From: Emticicia sp965283955
GTDB lineage: Bacteria > Bacteroidota > Bacteroidia > Cytophagales > Spirosomataceae
Direction of reading: 5' to 3'
Length of the DNA: 64,000 nt
Assembly (NCBI GenBank): GCA_965283955.1
Contig: CBDIQW010000001.1
Location: forward strand, 2,666,001-2,730,000
Shown one piece after another: positions 62,412 to 64,000 of the stretch. Position 1 is the stretch's first letter. Each line of letters opens with the position of its first letter. Both the position numbers and the translations under genes were made by a program. The notes beneath the pieces are model-generated. The model saw only the letters and a list, made by a program, of their open reading frames with translations, did no database searches and was not told the origin of the DNA.

Positions 62412-63191
62412 ATGAATAAGATAACTAAATATATCTCAGTTGCCTGTATTTTTATGGCGATGATGGCTTGCGAGAAGACCCTTTTAGATGAAAATATTCA
62501 GTGGCAATATGTAAACTCTTCTACTGATGCTAATCTGAAAATCATTAATGCTTACACATCTAATGTCCCTGCTGGAGCTCCTGGTGTTGGTGTTACAAGG
62601 TTTTATATCTATCAAGATAAAACCAAACTTAATGGTAATGCACTTGCATCTCCAGGCTCTTGGCCAAGTACAGCAACTTATGCTACGATTAAAGCTGGTG
62701 CTTCAAATTATAATTTAATTCTCGACCGTCGTGTGGGAAATGATTATGGAGTTATAGCAAGAGGTGATACAGCTTTTAGAGCAAACCTTGATTTGAAAGC
62801 AGGAAAATTCTATACTGCATTTTTAGTTGGAGCTTCGCCAACACAGGAGGTGATGCTCATTGAGGATGATATGTCGGAAGTACCTGTTAGTAAATACCGA
62901 TTACGAGTGGCTAACTTGGTTCCAGACCCAGCTCGTCCGATTGATGTTTACTCTCGAAGAGAAAAAAGAAAGATTGTAACGGGGCTTGACTATAAAAAAG
63001 TAGGTGCTTTTATAGAATTATCTGTACCAGCTATCAGCGATACGCTTGATGTTTTTGATGCTACCAGCACAACAAGACCTCTTTATAGTGCGACTAATTT
63101 CTTACCCGTAAGTAAAAGGGTTTACACTTTTTATGCTCAAGGAAGAAGAGGTTTCAGAACTGAAGCACTAAGTAGTTATACCAATCGTTAA
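62412..63191 (+). CDS. DUF4397 domain lipoprotein
   Basis: A 259-residue envelope lipoprotein (lipobox MMAC, Cys near 20) with a DUF4397 immunoglobulin-like beta domain: LKIINAYTSNVPAG, YNLILDRR and SKYRLRVANLVPDPARPIDVYSR. It is the third gene of the SusC-SusD operon, 49 nt after susD, so it is probably a surface accessory subunit of that uptake system. Its function is unknown. Confidence 0.87.
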   Translation: MNKITKYISVACIFMAMMACEKTLLDENIQWQYVNSSTDANLKIINAYTSNVPAGAPGVGVTRFYIYQDKTKLNGNALASPGSWPSTATYATIKAGASNYNLILDRRVGNDYGVIARGDTAFRANLDLKAGKFYTAFLVGASPTQEVMLIEDDMSEVPVSKYRLRVANLVPDPARPIDVYSRREKRKIVTGLDYKKVGAFIELSVPAISDTLDVFDATSTTRPLYSATNFLPVSKRVYTFYAQGRRGFRTEALSSYTNR

Positions 63192-63207
63192 ACTCTCATT
63201 ATCATAT

Positions 63208-63246
63208 AAAAAATGCTGTCTCGAATAATTCGAGACAGCATTTTTT
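63208..63246. terminator. Bidirectional terminator between the DUF4397 gene and secA
   Basis: A perfect 18-bp stem (63208-63225 with 63229-63246), TAA loop and A6/T6 ends lie between convergent genes. Confidence 0.96.
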
Positions 63247-63265
63247 ATATACATCTATTGCAATT

Positions 63266-64000
63266 TTATTCAACCAAAACGGCTTTTCCCGCAATCACAT
63301 CATCTTCCACGTTTTTGTACTTGATGTCACGTTTTACTGTTCCATCTTTATATTGTACGCTTACTCGTTGATTACGGTCAGCAATTTTGACATTGCGTAA
63401 AGGATTTAATCTTGCTGGAGCTTCTCCACCTTCTTCATCGCTTGATTTGTTAGTTTGGAGTTTGGGAGTTTCTGTTTTTGGCGGAGCCATTTGTTGGAAA
63501 CGAAGCTCTACAATACCTGCTTTCATCAAGAAACTTACGGTGTCGGCGTTTACTTTATTCAAGAAGTTTTTGAATAACTCAACGGCTTCAAATTTATAAA
63601 TCAACAATGGGTCTTTTTGTTCGTAAGAAGCATTCTGAACCGATTGTTTCAAATCATCCATATCACGGAGGTGTTCTTTCCATTCTTGGTCAATCACGCT
63701 CAACGAAATGTGTTTTTCGATTTCTTTAATCAATTCACGGCCTTCGCTATCAACGGCTGCTTTCAGATTACAATACAAACCAATATTTTGGTTGCCATCG
63801 CCCACAATCGCAATAAATGGCTCATCTACCAAAGCACGACGGTCTTTCAAAACATTTTCCAAAACTGGCAACATATTCTTACGAATCTCGTCATTTTTGG
63901 CTTTATAGGCTCTTTCAGCTTGTAAATAAAGTCTATCTACGAGTTTCGGATTTCCTTTTGAGAATTCGCCACGAGCAATTTCTGGCTGAATCGCCAATTT
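63266..64000 (-). CDS. secA: Preprotein translocase SecA, C-terminal part (cut by window edge)
   Basis: ATPase motor of the Sec translocon; only the last ~245 residues are present and the frame runs off the end of the window. The helical scaffold block SVIDQEWKEHLRDMDDLKQSV and the YEQKDPLLIYKFEAVELF block after it are diagnostic. The C-terminus lacks the usual CxCxSGKKYKxCC zinc-binding motif; instead it ends in a basic/beta segment (QRVSVQYKDGTVKRDIKYKNVEDD...VLVE). The missing zinc motif may be a lineage trait, as some SecA proteins lack it. Confidence 0.93.
   Translation of the reverse strand, partial: KLAIQPEIARGEFSKGNPKLVDRLYLQAERAYKAKNDEIRKNMLPVLENVLKDRRALVDEPFIAIVGDGNQNIGLYCNLKAAVDSEGRELIKEIEKHISLSVIDQEWKEHLRDMDDLKQSVQNASYEQKDPLLIYKFEAVELFKNFLNKVNADTVSFLMKAGIVELRFQQMAPPKTETPKLQTNKSSDEEGGEAPARLNPLRNVKIADRNQRVSVQYKDGTVKRDIKYKNVEDDVIAGKAVLVE

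Noticed and set aside
1..64000. tRNA, rRNA, CRISPR arrays, prophage or insertion sequences
   Set aside because: I looked for cloverleaf genes, regularly spaced identical repeats with unique spacers, integrases and transposases and saw none.

Overview
This 64 kb window is from a Bacteroidota chromosome, probably an aerobic Cytophagales-type bacterium. The reasons are three SusC/TonB-dependent-receptor genes plus a fourth frameshifted one, two SusD-type lipoproteins, a type IX secretion C-terminal sorting domain, DUF3078/DUF4397/DUF2891/DUF5009 proteins, low GC, starts mostly without Shine-Dalgarno sequences, and TAnnTTTG-type -7 boxes. The gene set is chromosomal housekeeping mixed with nutrient uptake. 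I see no rRNA, tRNA, CRISPR array, integrase, transposase or phage gene.

Layout. 0-13.8 kb: FrnE-type thiol oxidoreductase, GDP-mannose pyrophosphorylase, DUF3089 hydrolase divergent from a large TonB receptor, NADP isocitrate dehydrogenase, a T9SS-secreted repeat protein, a Gfo/Idh/MocA oxidoreductase, Ndk, a lipoprotein hydrolase and a DUF5009 membrane acyltransferase. 13.9-23.8 kb: a sugar-acid-like locus with an FGGY kinase and an AraC regulator on the minus strand, divergent from susC-susD-gnd-gntK. 23.9-34.6 kb: phosphoesterase, Tat-exported NHL protein, MutS2, RecF, sugar MFS porter, exported RidA and an M1 peptidase. 34.7-41.5 kb: acyl-CoA dehydrogenase and SCP2 protein, then an ECF sigma factor, a 55-residue protein, MscS, DUF3078 protein and MscL, then DUF2891. 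41.8-48.9 kb: division cluster ftsW-murG-(acyltransferase-like gene)-ftsQ-ftsA-ftsZ, with no murC between murG and ftsQ. 49-57.3 kb: MarR-type regulator, TonB receptor, SerS, aspartate kinase, an AbiEii-type nucleotidyltransferase pair, RibH and a TPR protein. 57.6-64 kb: susC-susD-DUF4397 and the C-terminal part of SecA, cut by the window edge.

Two themes go beyond the genes. First, at least nine single-base frameshifts break otherwise intact reading frames, including ftsW and ftsZ. Each is repaired by adding or removing one base (two in one susD), and every repaired gene has a normal length. Essential genes are among them and several sites are homopolymers, so base-calling errors are the simplest explanation. 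One of these errors creates a false TPR-RibH fusion across a clear terminator. Second, the intergenic DNA is rich in palindromes and iterated-word repeats, several of which contain the stop codon of a neighbouring gene; one similar palindrome lies in frame inside a gluconokinase gene.

The most promising regulatory signal is an identical 18-bp palindromic sequence at two promoters 34 kb apart: the TonB receptor/DUF3089 pair and the SCP2/acyl-CoA dehydrogenase pair. Other candidates are the SusCD-gluconate-type locus without glycoside hydrolases, a sigma factor with a hydrophobic C-terminal tail next to both mechanosensitive channel types, and the 16-bp inverted repeat that ends at the mutS2 start codon.
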